In this document: positions 1 through 10,800 of the stretch, piece after piece | Layout: each line of letters opens with the position of its first letter | Numbering within the stretch: the stretch's first letter is position 1 | Source: an uncultured Clostridia bacterium | Lineage (GTDB): Bacteria > Bacillota > Clostridia > TANB77 > CAG-508 | Length of the DNA stretch: 64,000 bases | Direction of reading: 5' to 3' | NCBI GenBank assembly: GCA_947626815.1 | Contig: CANQTN010000002.1 | Location: forward strand, 62,001 to 126,000 | Position numbers and translations under genes: made by a program | The notes under the pieces: generated by a model | The model's input: only the letters and a program-made list of their open reading frames with translations | The model's database searches: none | Told to the model about the DNA's origin: nothing

Positions 1-720
1 TGGTGCAAAATTTTTTTTAATATTTTTAAAAGTAGTATTATCTTTTCTAAATTTGTGAGGCTCATCAATTATTAAAATTGGGTGAATTGATTTTATAGCT
101 TCTCTTGGATTTGTTAAGTCGTCTAATATTGTGGTATCATAATCTTTTGTCAACATCTCACTATTTATAAGGTGTGCATTTATTAACATTACTTGTATTT
201 TTTTTGTATTTATATTTGAACTTGTAACAAATTCTCTAATAGGACTTGGAAAGTACCCTCTTCCTTTTTTATTATGAACTTTCTCAACTAATCTTAATTC
301 TATTTCTACTCCGTTATATTCATCTTCAAAAAAAATTTTTGTATCTTTTGATTGAATAAATTGTTTTGTTCCAGCTTTAATTGGTATTGTAGGTACGACT
401 ATTATAAATTTATTAAAACCATATTTATCATTTAATTCATAAATAGTTTTAATTTGTGTGAATGTTTTTCCAGTTCCTGTTTCCATCTTGATATCTAAAT
501 TCAGATAATTATCTTCAACTCCAATATTTGATTTCATTTCTCGTGAAATATTGTTATTATTTTGTATCTTTTCAATATTTTTTATTATATTAGGAGATTT
601 TAAATCAATTATGGGGTTGCCAGTAATGCAACTTGTCTTTTCTACATTTACATTTTCAAAAACACTTATTATTGAATTTACAGCATCATCTTGATGTTTT
701 AGACCTTTTTCAAGTTTCAT
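1..720 (-). CDS. res: Type III restriction enzyme Res subunit, N-terminal part (runs off the left edge)
   Basis: ATP-dependent helicase/endonuclease subunit of a type III restriction-modification system; it works in complex with the Mod methyltransferase encoded just upstream. About 240 codons are visible and the frame is still open at base 1. A Walker A motif TGTGKT lies near residues 81-86, after an N-terminal stretch typical of Res proteins, and a Walker B-like IIDEPH lies near the window edge. The ATG at 720 has a strong ribosome site (GGAGGAAATTGA) and follows the mod stop by 11 bases, so the two genes form one operon. No in-frame CGG is present. The nuclease domain would lie outside the window, so its integrity cannot be judged. 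Confidence 0.85.
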   Translation of the reverse strand, partial: MKLEKGLKHQDDAVNSIISVFENVNVEKTSCITGNPIIDLKSPNIIKNIEKIQNNNNISREMKSNIGVEDNYLNLDIKMETGTGKTFTQIKTIYELNDKYGFNKFIIVVPTIPIKAGTKQFIQSKDTKIFFEDEYNGVEIELRLVEKVHNKKGRGYFPSPIREFVTSSNINTKKIQVMLINAHLINSEMLTKDYDTTILDDLTNPREAIKSIHPILIIDEPHKFRKDNTTFKNIKKNFAP

Positions 721-731
721 TCAATTTCCTC

Positions 732-2660
732 CTAATATCTTTCATAAAATTTAATATCAATATTTTTAAAATTTTTTACTTGTTTAATGTTATTTTTTAT
801 CATTTCAATTTCATTAAATGTAAATGAATATCCAAATAATATCAACTTATCACAAGTAAAATCTTCTTCATTATTATATTTTTCTAATAATGCTTGTATA
901 TTATTTATTTTAATTGTAGGATATATCAAATATAAACACTGATTACACTTAAATGCTTTATAATTATCTAAATTTATTTCTTCCACTTCTTCTAAAAAAT
1001 CATATCCATCTTTTAATTTCCAAGTTTCTAATATCGTTTCGACTCCATATTCTTTATACAATTCATAAGTTTCATTTAGTGCTTCAGGAGAAAATTCTTC
1101 AAGTTTATTTAATAAACTTTTAGATGTATTCTTTAATATATAATGTTTGAAGCCATAATCTATATCTTTATTTGTTTCTTTCTTAATTTGTTTTGCTGCT
1201 CTTATAATTCTCTCTTGACCGATTTCAGATAATAAGTGTGGCTTATTGCACTCATCACAAACTTCAATTTGGTTTGTTATTATTTGTCTGTTATCATTAT
1301 TTGAATTTCTTAAATTCTCATCTAAATCTTCTGGTAATTGAATAGCAATATATCTTAAATTTGTAGAGTATTTTGCATTATATGACATTACAGCATGAGA
1401 AGTTGATGCAGAACCTGAAAAAAAATCCAATACTATATCATCATTGCTAGTTGTCCCTAACTGTAAAATTTTTTCTATTAACCCTATTGGTTTTGGATTT
1501 GAAAAGACAACCTTATTGTTAAACAGCTTTTTTATTAAATTTGTTCCATTTGTAGTAGTTTCAACTTCATCCCATAGAGTTTTTGAAACTTTTCCTCTTT
1601 CTTCAGCTTCAAATAAAAATCTTTTTCTTTGTGGGCCAGTTTCTCCTGCAACTCCAAAAACAATTCTATTATCTTCCATCAGCTGTAGAAACTTTTCATA
1701 TTCATTTTTCCAGCTATGTCCTGGATTTGGTTTATATATTTCTCCTGTTTTTGGATTCTTAATTTCATATTGTTGATTGACTCTCCAACCTCCAACTTGA
1801 AATGGGTCTGCTTTCCAAGGTCCTCTTGGATCATTATCAGGATTAGAAAATCCATCTCCATCCTCAATCAATCTAAATTCATTTCTATTTGTAATATAAT
1901 AATTCATATTTTTGAAATAGACTAATGTATGTGTATGAGAATTAGAAATCAATGCAGTATTTGTAACAGATTTAGTTGAATTCCATATAATATCTGTTAA
2001 ATAATTTTCTTCTCCATATATCTCATCACAAATTAGTTTTAAATTACTATACTCATTTTCACCTATTGAAATAAATATAACGCCTTTATCATTTAATAAT
2101 TGTCTTGAAATATATAATCTAGGATACATAAATGTAAGCCATGCACTATGTGAAGAAGAATTATAAGAAGTCATACTTAAAATTCTTTCTGCTTCTAATT
2201 CACTTATATCAAGTTTTTCCATAAGATCTTCTTTAGTAAAAGAATAAGTATCATTATATGCAAAATCATCTTTTCCTGTGTTATATGGTGGATCTATATA
2301 AATGCACTTTACAGTTCCTTCATAAGCTTTTAATAAATGTTTTAAAACATCCAGATTATCCCCACTAATATAAATATTTTTACTATTTTTATTTTCTATT
2401 TTACTATTATGCTCAATATCAGGTTCAATTACAGTTTCAGTATCTAAGCCTGAAATCATTTTTGCATAAGTTTTTCCTAAAAAATTTAATTCAAAACTCT
2501 CTTTTGTAAAATCAACTTCAGAATTAAGTCCTTTCTTTAAAAGCTCCAAATCTAACTTTCCATTTTTATCAAAACATTCAGGAATAATATTCTTTAATGC
2601 TTTTATTTTATAATCATTTAAATGACTATTTTTATTATTTTCAATAATATCCTTAATCAT
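732..2660 (-). CDS. mod: Type III DNA methyltransferase (Mod subunit)
   Basis: Site-specific DNA adenine methyltransferase that provides sequence recognition and protective methylation for the type III system. The 642-residue protein has the catalytic DPPY motif (YIDPPYNTG, near residue 123) well before the AdoMet-binding motif (DFFSGSAST, near residue 415), which is the beta-class order found in Mod proteins. The sequence between the motifs would hold the target-recognition domain. A four-cysteine-like pair (CDECNKPH) occurs in the C-terminal third. It lies directly upstream of res on the minus strand. The recognition sequence cannot be predicted. The gene is uninterrupted. Confidence 0.88.
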   Translation of the reverse strand: MIKDIIENNKNSHLNDYKIKALKNIIPECFDKNGKLDLELLKKGLNSEVDFTKESFELNFLGKTYAKMISGLDTETVIEPDIEHNSKIENKNSKNIYISGDNLDVLKHLLKAYEGTVKCIYIDPPYNTGKDDFAYNDTYSFTKEDLMEKLDISELEAERILSMTSYNSSSHSAWLTFMYPRLYISRQLLNDKGVIFISIGENEYSNLKLICDEIYGEENYLTDIIWNSTKSVTNTALISNSHTHTLVYFKNMNYYITNRNEFRLIEDGDGFSNPDNDPRGPWKADPFQVGGWRVNQQYEIKNPKTGEIYKPNPGHSWKNEYEKFLQLMEDNRIVFGVAGETGPQRKRFLFEAEERGKVSKTLWDEVETTTNGTNLIKKLFNNKVVFSNPKPIGLIEKILQLGTTSNDDIVLDFFSGSASTSHAVMSYNAKYSTNLRYIAIQLPEDLDENLRNSNNDNRQIITNQIEVCDECNKPHLLSEIGQERIIRAAKQIKKETNKDIDYGFKHYILKNTSKSLLNKLEEFSPEALNETYELYKEYGVETILETWKLKDGYDFLEEVEEINLDNYKAFKCNQCLYLIYPTIKINNIQALLEKYNNEEDFTCDKLILFGYSFTFNEIEMIKNNIKQVKNFKNIDIKFYERY

Positions 2661-2898
2661 TTTTTTCTCCTTCCAATCTATAAAAATAATCTTGTTTTAG
2701 ACCTAGACTTAAAAGTTGTAACTCTATATCTATTTTATTTATTTCAAAATTTTCAAATCTCATTATTATCTTTTTATCATAAATTTTTTTTATTTTCAAT
2801 AAAATTGTATAAAAAATTATATACATTGATATTAGCTTATTTTAACCATATTTTTGATTAATAACTTATATTATTATTCAATAAAAACTCCTTAAAAT

Positions 2899-4827
2899 TT
2901 ATTCTGAAGCTAGAATATAATTCTTTACAATATTCACTTTTTTATTTTGTCTTTCACTAAAGCTATCATAATAGTAATCAATTCCATTCTTCTCAATAAA
3001 GTGTACCTCGTTTTTTACAACTTTAAATTTAGAATTTTTATATTTTTCTAATTTCTTCTCTATAGCATTATTTCTGATATTCCTATTTATTGAATATTCA
3101 AGAATCATTAAATTTCCTAAATAATTTTTATTATCTTTAAATCTTTTGTCATCATTATCTATTGCACAAATATGCTCTATATCAAATTTTCTTGTAAATA
3201 ATTTTTGATATTTTTGCAGTAATTCATGTTCAGATATATCTTTATCTTCATTTTCAGTTTTTTTACTTTCAGCAACTTTTGCTATTATTAAACAAGAAAT
3301 CTCTTTATTTTTCCTTATTTTTGCTATTTCACCTTCAAGTTTATTTAGTAATTTTTCTTCACTACATTTTTTTAATTTTTCCTCTATTTCTTCGTTTATT
3401 TTTTCAGCACTGAAAGACATATTTACAATTTTAATTATAATATTATTTATAAAATTTTTTCCTTCATTTATTGCCTGCCTTTGAGTTATAGAAAAATATT
3501 CAAGCAATTTGCTAATATTTATTACAAACTTATTAAAATCATCATCTATTACTTTAAATCTCCATAAAAATAATACTGGTAAAAAATTATATGTCCATGA
3601 ATAGCTTGTATATTTTTTTAACATTTTATATGCAAAATATGTTTCTGAATTTATATTTTGCAAGTTTAATATAGTATTTGATAAATTTACATATGTTTCA
3701 TATATATCGTAAAAATCTTGAACATTAATTTTTTCATTTTCAAAACCTTCAAACTGTTTTTTATGAATATTATCTAATATGTATAAAAATAGTTTATCAT
3801 AAAAATTATCAATTGACATGCTAAATAACTCACTTTTATAATTTGCTATATCATCATCTTTTTTATTTACTACTCTAGCTATTAATATAAATTTATATAT
3901 TTTTAAAATATCTTCAAATGAAAATGTTTCTGATATCATGTTAATTTCGCTAAATTCTGTTTTTCCATTTGTTTCATTTTCTCTAATATTTTTTTCTAAT
4001 TCAATAATTTTTTCATTTTGAGCTTGTATATTATTATGTAATATATTGATTTTTCTTATTATATCATCTGGGTTTGTTTCGTTTTTAGATTTACTATATT
4101 CGTACATTTTTATTTTAAAAATATCTTTTGTTTCTAATGGTTTTCCAGTTGTATTTATTGTATCAAAAATATTTATAGCTTCACTTTCTTTAATTTCTTC
4201 GTTTATGTATATAGCTACAACATAAACATTATTTAAGATATTTTCAGCAAATTCTTGTTTAGATTTTTCAGATATAATATTAGCTTTATTTAAAGCCTCT
4301 TTTATATAGTAGTAATTTAATTTATATACATTATTATTTCTAAAATTAAATATTTTTTTTCTTCTTAAACTTGCGTTTGAATGTCCATTTAATTCTTTTA
4401 ATTCTTCAGCCGTATAATCTTTGTTATTTAAAAAATCAATAAATTTATCTTGTTCATCCTTTATGTTTTCACTTATATCATTGCTTTGAATCTTTATTTT
4501 TAACATGTTTTTAATAACATCGTCTGAATATTTATTAGGATTTAAATAGTTCAATAATATTAAGAGTGTTGTTATTCTTTGTTGACCATCTATTATTTGC
4601 TGTATTGTTGTTTCTCTTCTAATTTCCATATTTCCTAAAAATATGAAGTCTTTCTCATCACTTAAACTATTTAAATTTTCTATCAATTTTAATATATTTT
4701 GTTCTTCCCAATCATATGATCTTTGATAACTTGGAATAAAATATCGGTTTTTAGGATTTAATAGCTCTTTTAAATTAACAAAAATTGGGTCTATATTTTC
4801 TTTATTAAATTTTTTTGGTGATTTCAT
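2899..4827 (-). CDS. DUF262/DUF1524 (GmrSD-like) protein, probable defence nuclease
   Basis: 642-residue protein with an N-terminal DUF262 ParB-like NTPase region (PSYQRSYDW near residue 35, DGQQRITTLL near residue 83) and a C-terminal DUF1524 HNH-type region (FDIEHI near residue 565, followed by NYLGNL and an Asn/Arg-rich tail). This domain pair occurs in GmrSD type IV modification-dependent restriction enzymes and in related anti-phage proteins. The middle is rich in Lys, Asn and Ile and contains probable coiled coil (residues about 250-285). It lies about 240 bp upstream of the mod/res pair in the same orientation, consistent with a small defence island. Substrate specificity is not visible. 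Confidence 0.75.
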   Translation of the reverse strand: MKSPKKFNKENIDPIFVNLKELLNPKNRYFIPSYQRSYDWEEQNILKLIENLNSLSDEKDFIFLGNMEIRRETTIQQIIDGQQRITTLLILLNYLNPNKYSDDVIKNMLKIKIQSNDISENIKDEQDKFIDFLNNKDYTAEELKELNGHSNASLRRKKIFNFRNNNVYKLNYYYIKEALNKANIISEKSKQEFAENILNNVYVVAIYINEEIKESEAINIFDTINTTGKPLETKDIFKIKMYEYSKSKNETNPDDIIRKINILHNNIQAQNEKIIELEKNIRENETNGKTEFSEINMISETFSFEDILKIYKFILIARVVNKKDDDIANYKSELFSMSIDNFYDKLFLYILDNIHKKQFEGFENEKINVQDFYDIYETYVNLSNTILNLQNINSETYFAYKMLKKYTSYSWTYNFLPVLFLWRFKVIDDDFNKFVINISKLLEYFSITQRQAINEGKNFINNIIIKIVNMSFSAEKINEEIEEKLKKCSEEKLLNKLEGEIAKIRKNKEISCLIIAKVAESKKTENEDKDISEHELLQKYQKLFTRKFDIEHICAIDNDDKRFKDNKNYLGNLMILEYSINRNIRNNAIEKKLEKYKNSKFKVVKNEVHFIEKNGIDYYYDSFSERQNKKVNIVKNYILASE

Positions 4828-4942
4828 TATACTTTATCCTCCTTTTCATAATATATCATATAAATTATAAAAAATAAATAATTTTGGTTTGTATTATCAA
4901 AGGTTTTTTCAGATTATAGCATTTTTTCTATACAATAAAAAT

Positions 4943-4969
4943 ATGGGTAAGAATTTAATTCTTGCCCAT
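4943..4969. terminator. Bidirectional Rho-independent terminator
   Basis: A 12-bp near-perfect stem (ATGGGTAAGAATT pairing with AATTCTTGCCCAT) with T-rich tracts on both sides. It ends transcription of the HD-domain gene that stops at 5080 and would insulate the promoter region of the DUF262 gene. Confidence 0.75.
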
Positions 4970-5079
4970 GTTTTTATTGTATATTGCAACTTTTTTCGTT
5001 CGACCATTTTTGACAATATTTGAATGTGTATTTGCACTTCTTTTTCGTTTCCAATGTACATATTTTATGCTTTCAAAGT

Positions 5080-5955
5080 TCATAGATCATGACTTTCATG
5101 ATTTTCATGATTTTCAATGCTTGGAGCTTTTTTATCAATTTGTCCTTTATCATAAAACTCTCTTAATATTTCAAAAGCTTTTTCATTATACTTAGAATCA
5201 ATTAATTTTGAAAAAATATCTTTATATCCGTCTAATGCTGATTCATATCCATTACATTTTAAATCCATAGCAGCTTTGGCAATTTCTCTATCATTACCTT
5301 TTAACGCTTGTATTGCTAATACACTTGCAAATAATGTATAATCTGCATATGTTTTACAAAATTTCATCTTGTCAAATTTTTCACCTTTACTAAAAAATTC
5401 CCATACTTCTGGTGATACTGATTTCATATCTAAATCTGGACTGTTTTTCCTATATCCTTTTGCATCTTCTTCAGCCTCTCTTATTAAATATCCTGTAGCT
5501 CCAATACATCCATTTTCTATTTCATCAACTCTACTAACTATATCTATTAATTCACTTACACCTTCATCTAATTCTGGTTTGTATGGTATGAATTTTTGTC
5601 TTCCATGATATTGTATAACTTGTCTAATTGCATTTAATTCTTTTGATATATCTAATTCTCCTTTAAAAACAGCTCTTGTTATAACATCTTCTCCTACATT
5701 ATGATGTAACAATGCTCCATCATTAAAGCTGCCTAATAATTCTAATTGTTTAAATCTTCCTATATCATGGAACTTAGTAGCTATAACTGACATTCTGTCA
5801 TTAGAAGTCATTCTTTTTGTTAATATTACTGTATTTTTTATATGATTAATTTTATCCATAGCTGCTTGACTGTTTTCGTATTTTTTTTCCATTTCTGCTA
5901 AATATTCATCTATCCATTTTTCTAATTTATCTAATATTTGATTATCTCTTTCCAT
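5080..5955 (-). CDS. HD-domain phosphohydrolase-like protein
   Basis: 291-residue soluble protein with an HD metal-binding signature (KFHDIGR, near residue 66), further conserved His residues (LLHHN, YHGRQKF) and a late Asp (SRVDEIENG), matching the HD superfamily of metal-dependent phosphohydrolases. No additional regulatory domain is evident. The C-terminus ends in a short His/Asn/Glu-rich repeat (ENHENHES). The substrate is unknown. The gene stands alone between a terminator and the DUF4153 gene. Confidence 0.65.
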   Translation of the reverse strand: MERDNQILDKLEKWIDEYLAEMEKKYENSQAAMDKINHIKNTVILTKRMTSNDRMSVIATKFHDIGRFKQLELLGSFNDGALLHHNVGEDVITRAVFKGELDISKELNAIRQVIQYHGRQKFIPYKPELDEGVSELIDIVSRVDEIENGCIGATGYLIREAEEDAKGYRKNSPDLDMKSVSPEVWEFFSKGEKFDKMKFCKTYADYTLFASVLAIQALKGNDREIAKAAMDLKCNGYESALDGYKDIFSKLIDSKYNEKAFEILREFYDKGQIDKKAPSIENHENHESHDL

Positions 5956-6068
5956 TTTTATTCCTCCCTAAGTAATATTTTATCATTTTTCCTTAATTAT
6001 GTCAAATTTTATTTGGGCTTTAATGACTAATTTTTAAAAATGGCTTAAATCTGTATAATATTAAAAGC

Positions 6069-6084
6069 CTACCATTTCTGGTAG
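6069..6084 (-). terminator. Terminator of the DUF4153 gene
   Basis: Read on the minus strand, CTACCA-GAAA-TGGTAG is followed by GCTTTTAA, about 35 bases after the DUF4153 stop codon. Short but well-formed hairpin. Confidence 0.6.
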
Positions 6085-6120
6085 ACCCCTAAAAGATTTA
6101 TTTACTTAAGCTATTGGATA

Positions 6121-7824
6121 TTACTTTTCTAAAATATATCCTGTTAAACTATATGATGAAACTTCTTTCGTATTTTCATCATATGAGAAGCTTAAATCTT
6201 GAATTATCAGCTTTCTTTCGTTATTTAGTTCTATTTCATTCATATTTTCAAATTCTTTATTTAAATTTGATTCGCTTTTTCTTTTTTTATAGTTTATATA
6301 TTCATTAATGTTATTTAGTATATTAATATATATTTTTTCACTTTCATTATTGCTATTAGAGTTTTCATAATATGATGTGTTATTGTATAAATTTATTTCT
6401 AAATTACTAAATAATTCTTGTATGTTTTTTAATTCATTTGATGCTTGACTATAATAGTTATTTGTTTCAATTGCGTATAGTCTTTTATAGCCTTCTATAT
6501 TAATTTTATTATTGTTTGTATGCAAATTAATTCGGTTTAAGTTATCATATATTGAACTCGAGTATTTATCTTCACTTTGTGTAACTGAAAGTATTTTTTC
6601 TAGTTCACTTTCTGGTAATGTTTCTAAATATTTACTATTTTGTTTTAAATAATTATATGCTCCTACAATCTTATTTTTTTCGTTATTTGTATATATATTT
6701 TTTTCTATTAATTTTAGGTTATGTATTTGGCTATATTCTGATACTTTATACATATTTATATATGGTACAACTGTTGATATTAGTGTAATTATTACAAATA
6801 CTATAATGGAATTTTCTATTTTTTTGTTATTTTTAAAATATATGATTGTGTATATAATTTCAAAAACTATTAACATTACACATAAATATCTAGATGTTGT
6901 CATTCCATAGTTTGAAATTCTTACTCCTATGGAATATACTTGTAAAGCTATGAAAGGTATAAATAGTGCGGGTAACCATTTGTTTATTTTATCTATTAGT
7001 GTATTTTCATTGAAAGTTTTTGTCATTGTCCAAATTGGAAATCCTAATATAAATAAATAAGCAAGTATTCTAAATATTTGATTCGAAGGCATTTGTCTTG
7101 TTAGTATAATTTTTAGTATGTATATATAAATTATTACAAATGCAATTATTACTAATGTTTCCAATACATATTTAACTACAAATTTAGAAAATTTAGTTTT
7201 TATTTCATCTTCAACGTTGCATAATGCGTATATTAAGTTTGGTACATAATAAAGTCCTAATATTAATATTTCTGCTACTGTTACTATACTATATGTTTTT
7301 CCTTCTAGTATTAAGAAAACGAATATTGATGTAATCATAGCTATGCCTATTGCAAGTATAACATATACTAATGATGCTTTGAATATGTTTATAAATATTG
7401 ATGTGATATATTCATTAAAAGAATATTCTTTATTTGTTCTATTTTTGTAGTTGAAAAATAGAATTAATGCTGGAATTATGATCATATAGCATATATATAT
7501 TCTACCTATGATGTCTGATGTTTGAAATGCAGTGCTACTTATTGCTTTTGTAAAGGAGATTGATATTATTGCGGACATAACGTAATATACTATATTGTTT
7601 TTTTCTTTGTTTGATATGGATTCTATTAATAGTGCTCCATTTGCAAAGGTTATGCAAAATATTATTATGTTTTTTAATATTTTATAAGTTATCATGTTAA
7701 ATGCATCGTCTAATGCACATATTAGTGTTAATATTATTATTGTAGCTATTGTTATTGGAAATTTTTTTGCTACTTTTTTTAATACTAGACTTAGTTTAAA
7801 AATTTTTGCTTTTATTTTTTCCAT
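6121..7824 (-). CDS. DUF4153 multi-pass membrane protein
   Basis: 567-residue integral membrane protein with about ten hydrophobic segments in the first 370 residues, then a soluble, Asn/Tyr-rich domain of about 190 residues outside or inside the membrane. The N-terminus (a basic stretch, then KKFPITIATIIILTLICALDD) resembles the DUF4153 family, whose function is not established. It lies downstream of the large surface protein in the same orientation (58 bp gap), with its own ribosome site (GGAGAGAGGACTC). Confidence 0.6.
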   Translation of the reverse strand: MEKIKAKIFKLSLVLKKVAKKFPITIATIIILTLICALDDAFNMITYKILKNIIIFCITFANGALLIESISNKEKNNIVYYVMSAIISISFTKAISSTAFQTSDIIGRIYICYMIIIPALILFFNYKNRTNKEYSFNEYITSIFINIFKASLVYVILAIGIAMITSIFVFLILEGKTYSIVTVAEILILGLYYVPNLIYALCNVEDEIKTKFSKFVVKYVLETLVIIAFVIIYIYILKIILTRQMPSNQIFRILAYLFILGFPIWTMTKTFNENTLIDKINKWLPALFIPFIALQVYSIGVRISNYGMTTSRYLCVMLIVFEIIYTIIYFKNNKKIENSIIVFVIITLISTVVPYINMYKVSEYSQIHNLKLIEKNIYTNNEKNKIVGAYNYLKQNSKYLETLPESELEKILSVTQSEDKYSSSIYDNLNRINLHTNNNKINIEGYKRLYAIETNNYYSQASNELKNIQELFSNLEINLYNNTSYYENSNSNNESEKIYINILNNINEYINYKKRKSESNLNKEFENMNEIELNNERKLIIQDLSFSYDENTKEVSSYSLTGYILEK

Positions 7825-7881
7825 ATGAGTCCTCTCTCCTTTTCTAGTAAGCTACTTAAATTAATTATGTTTTAATATATT

Positions 7882-10800
7882 TTAATCTGCTAAATCAGAG
7901 AAAAAGTCTACCATTTTTTTAATAAATACTAATTTAATTCTAGAAATATCATTTACTGTAACTTTATCATCATTATCTGTTTGTAGTGCTTCTAAATAGG
8001 CGCCTGCCAGTATTTCTTTACCAACAAGATGTAATTTAGATTTTGCTACATCATTTATTGTTATACTACCATCACCATCTATATCTCCTTTTACCGCACA
8101 AGTCCATATTTTTGTTCCTACTGTTATTGTATCTCCTGTTGAAATTTTATCGTCTACATTTTCTACAAGTACTGATGTATGTGCAGTTCCTAAATTAATA
8201 TCACCTTCTGTTGTTGTATGATATTTTGGAGCTTGTGAAAAGTTTAATAATTCATGTAATTGCTTAAATGTAGTATTAGTAGGTAAGCTAATAATATTTG
8301 AGTTTTCTTTCATAGTAATATGTTGTAAATTTGCACTTTCTTTAAGAGTAAGAGTTTCTTCTATAAGTTTTGATATTATAACAGTTTTTGTAATGTCGCT
8401 TATTGCTATATTTGAATTTTCTTCTCCCATTTCAGCTTTTATATTTTCTAATGAAATTGTGGCTGTTTTATTTGGATTTATGCTCATATCTAAATTATCT
8501 TTTACTTTGAATTTTATAGAAAGTATTTCATCTCCAGATGTTGAAATAAGTTTGTCATCTAGTGTTTTGGCATTAAAATTTTTTTCACTAGAATTATAGG
8601 TGTATTGCCAATTGTTAGAAGTTCCATTTTGTGCTGGTTCTTCTAATTCTAGTATATTTTCATCATAATTCAAAGTTCCATTTATAGCTTTAATTCCTTT
8701 TTCAGATCCTCCTAAATTAGAAATTTCAGATATAGAAAATGCTACTTCAAATTTATCTCCTGGATGCAAATTTTGAATTTCTGATTTTACAGCATTTTCG
8801 TCGCTAGTAGAGTTTTTTACTTCTTGATATGCTTTTGCACTTAAAGATAATACTGGTGTGTTTATAACAGGTTGTGTTACTACTGTTTCTCCTTTTTGTG
8901 TTTCTTGTTCAAGAACGCTTTTAGCAACAAAAGCTACTTTTAACATTGTTGATTCTTCTTTGAGTTCAGAGTCATTATAATTTACATTTAAATTATATTC
9001 TCCTGGGTTTTCTTTAAAGTCATCCTTATTTATAGTTTTATCTCCAATTGCTATTTCATCAATTTCGTAACCATCATCAGCAATAATTTTAAATGATTTT
9101 GTGTTTTCTGTTTCATTGTTTTTTAATGTATTGATTGTTTTAGCATTTGTTTGATTAGATGTATCTATAATTTTTCCACCTTCTGTAGAGTTTAAAATTA
9201 TAGTTTTAGTGTCTTTTGCTTTTTCTTTATCTGCTTCAGTTTCAGTTACAGCTGCTATTGTGAATGGGCTAAAGCTATATACCTCAATAATTAAACCTAG
9301 TTTTGTTATTGTACAAGGTATTTCTTCTACATCTATTATTTCTCCTTGATTATTTTTTATGTAGTGGTAAGCTTTAAATGTTACACCTTCATCTTCTGGT
9401 CCATATCCTTGTGGGAATCCAAGCATGACTCTAACTCCCATTCCATCTTTCAAATCTTTTTGTTGTTTTTTACATAAGGTAAGATTTATATTATAAGTTT
9501 CTGTAGATTTAATTTCACGTTCTTCATTGTTTTCTTTATATTCTGCATTTAATGTATTTTTCATACTTTCATCTTCTGCTTTTGTTGTTTTTGTAGTTAC
9601 AAGTGTTAATCTATGTTTTAATATATCTGATAATTCTTTTATTTTTGCATCATTTGCATCATCTAATCCCATTTGTGTCATGTCAATATCATCATCCATT
9701 AGAACAGGTTTTCCATACACATTAAAATTAAATCCTTGTGCTGTATATGCATAAGCAGAACATTCATGAGAACATGAATATATGGTAGATAATGGTGCTT
9801 TGTGACTTCTACTACCCATTAGTCCTCTGAATTCAAAAATATAATAAACAGTGTCATCTGCCCACATTTCACTAGGTGTGAAATTGAAAGTAAATGTACT
9901 TTGACCATCAAATTGAAAATCAGTGATTTTATATTTTAATCTAGGATTTGATTGTCCCCCAACAGTAATTGCTTCTGTTGCATCTCTGTATGTAGCTGTT
10001 AATGGATCTAATATCATAATATGCACAGATGGTTCTTCTCCTGAATTATCTGGTATCAATATATCATCATATTCTATAGTAACAGGGTAAGTTTTTCCAA
10101 TATATTGAACGCTACTTACTATTGGATTTGCTTTTTTCACATATGGTGGTGCTATATATATTCCATTAGGATTTTGCATAATGTCTGTTTTGTAAATAAG
10201 TGATGTTTCAGTTTCTTGATATTGTGTTTGTTTCACAATGTCATCTGGATTATTTGAATCTTGTTTTGGTGCTGGTGCAATATCCGTAATTCCAACTTGT
10301 AAATAATTTATATGAGCAATCATTAGCTCTATATATTGATCTGTATCGTGCATTCCTGAATTTCCATATATATCAGGACGTGGATATGACCATCCAGAAC
10401 TACGTGTTACTCCATCTCGACCTTCTTGATACATATTTACAAGTATATACATGCCATCTTCTTCAACTGCTTTTTGATATCCATGACCATTATAACTTAT
10501 TCTTACTAAAGCAGTAGATGTATTGTCTTCATCATTGGCACTTTCATCATCTAATTCAACTTTTAAAGGTCCTTGATTATATATTACATCAAATTTGTCA
10601 CTTACGGTTTCTAGTTCTGGATATGAAAATTCAAAATTTGATGCTGATAAAATTCCTGTGGTAACATGCTTATACATTTTGTCTGCTCCAACAAGAAAAA
10701 ATTCTGTGCTTATATCTTCATCATTGATGATGTCATCTTTATTATCAAAAGTTGTATCAACTGCATACCATTTGTCGTCATCTAATTGCACGTAATTCCA

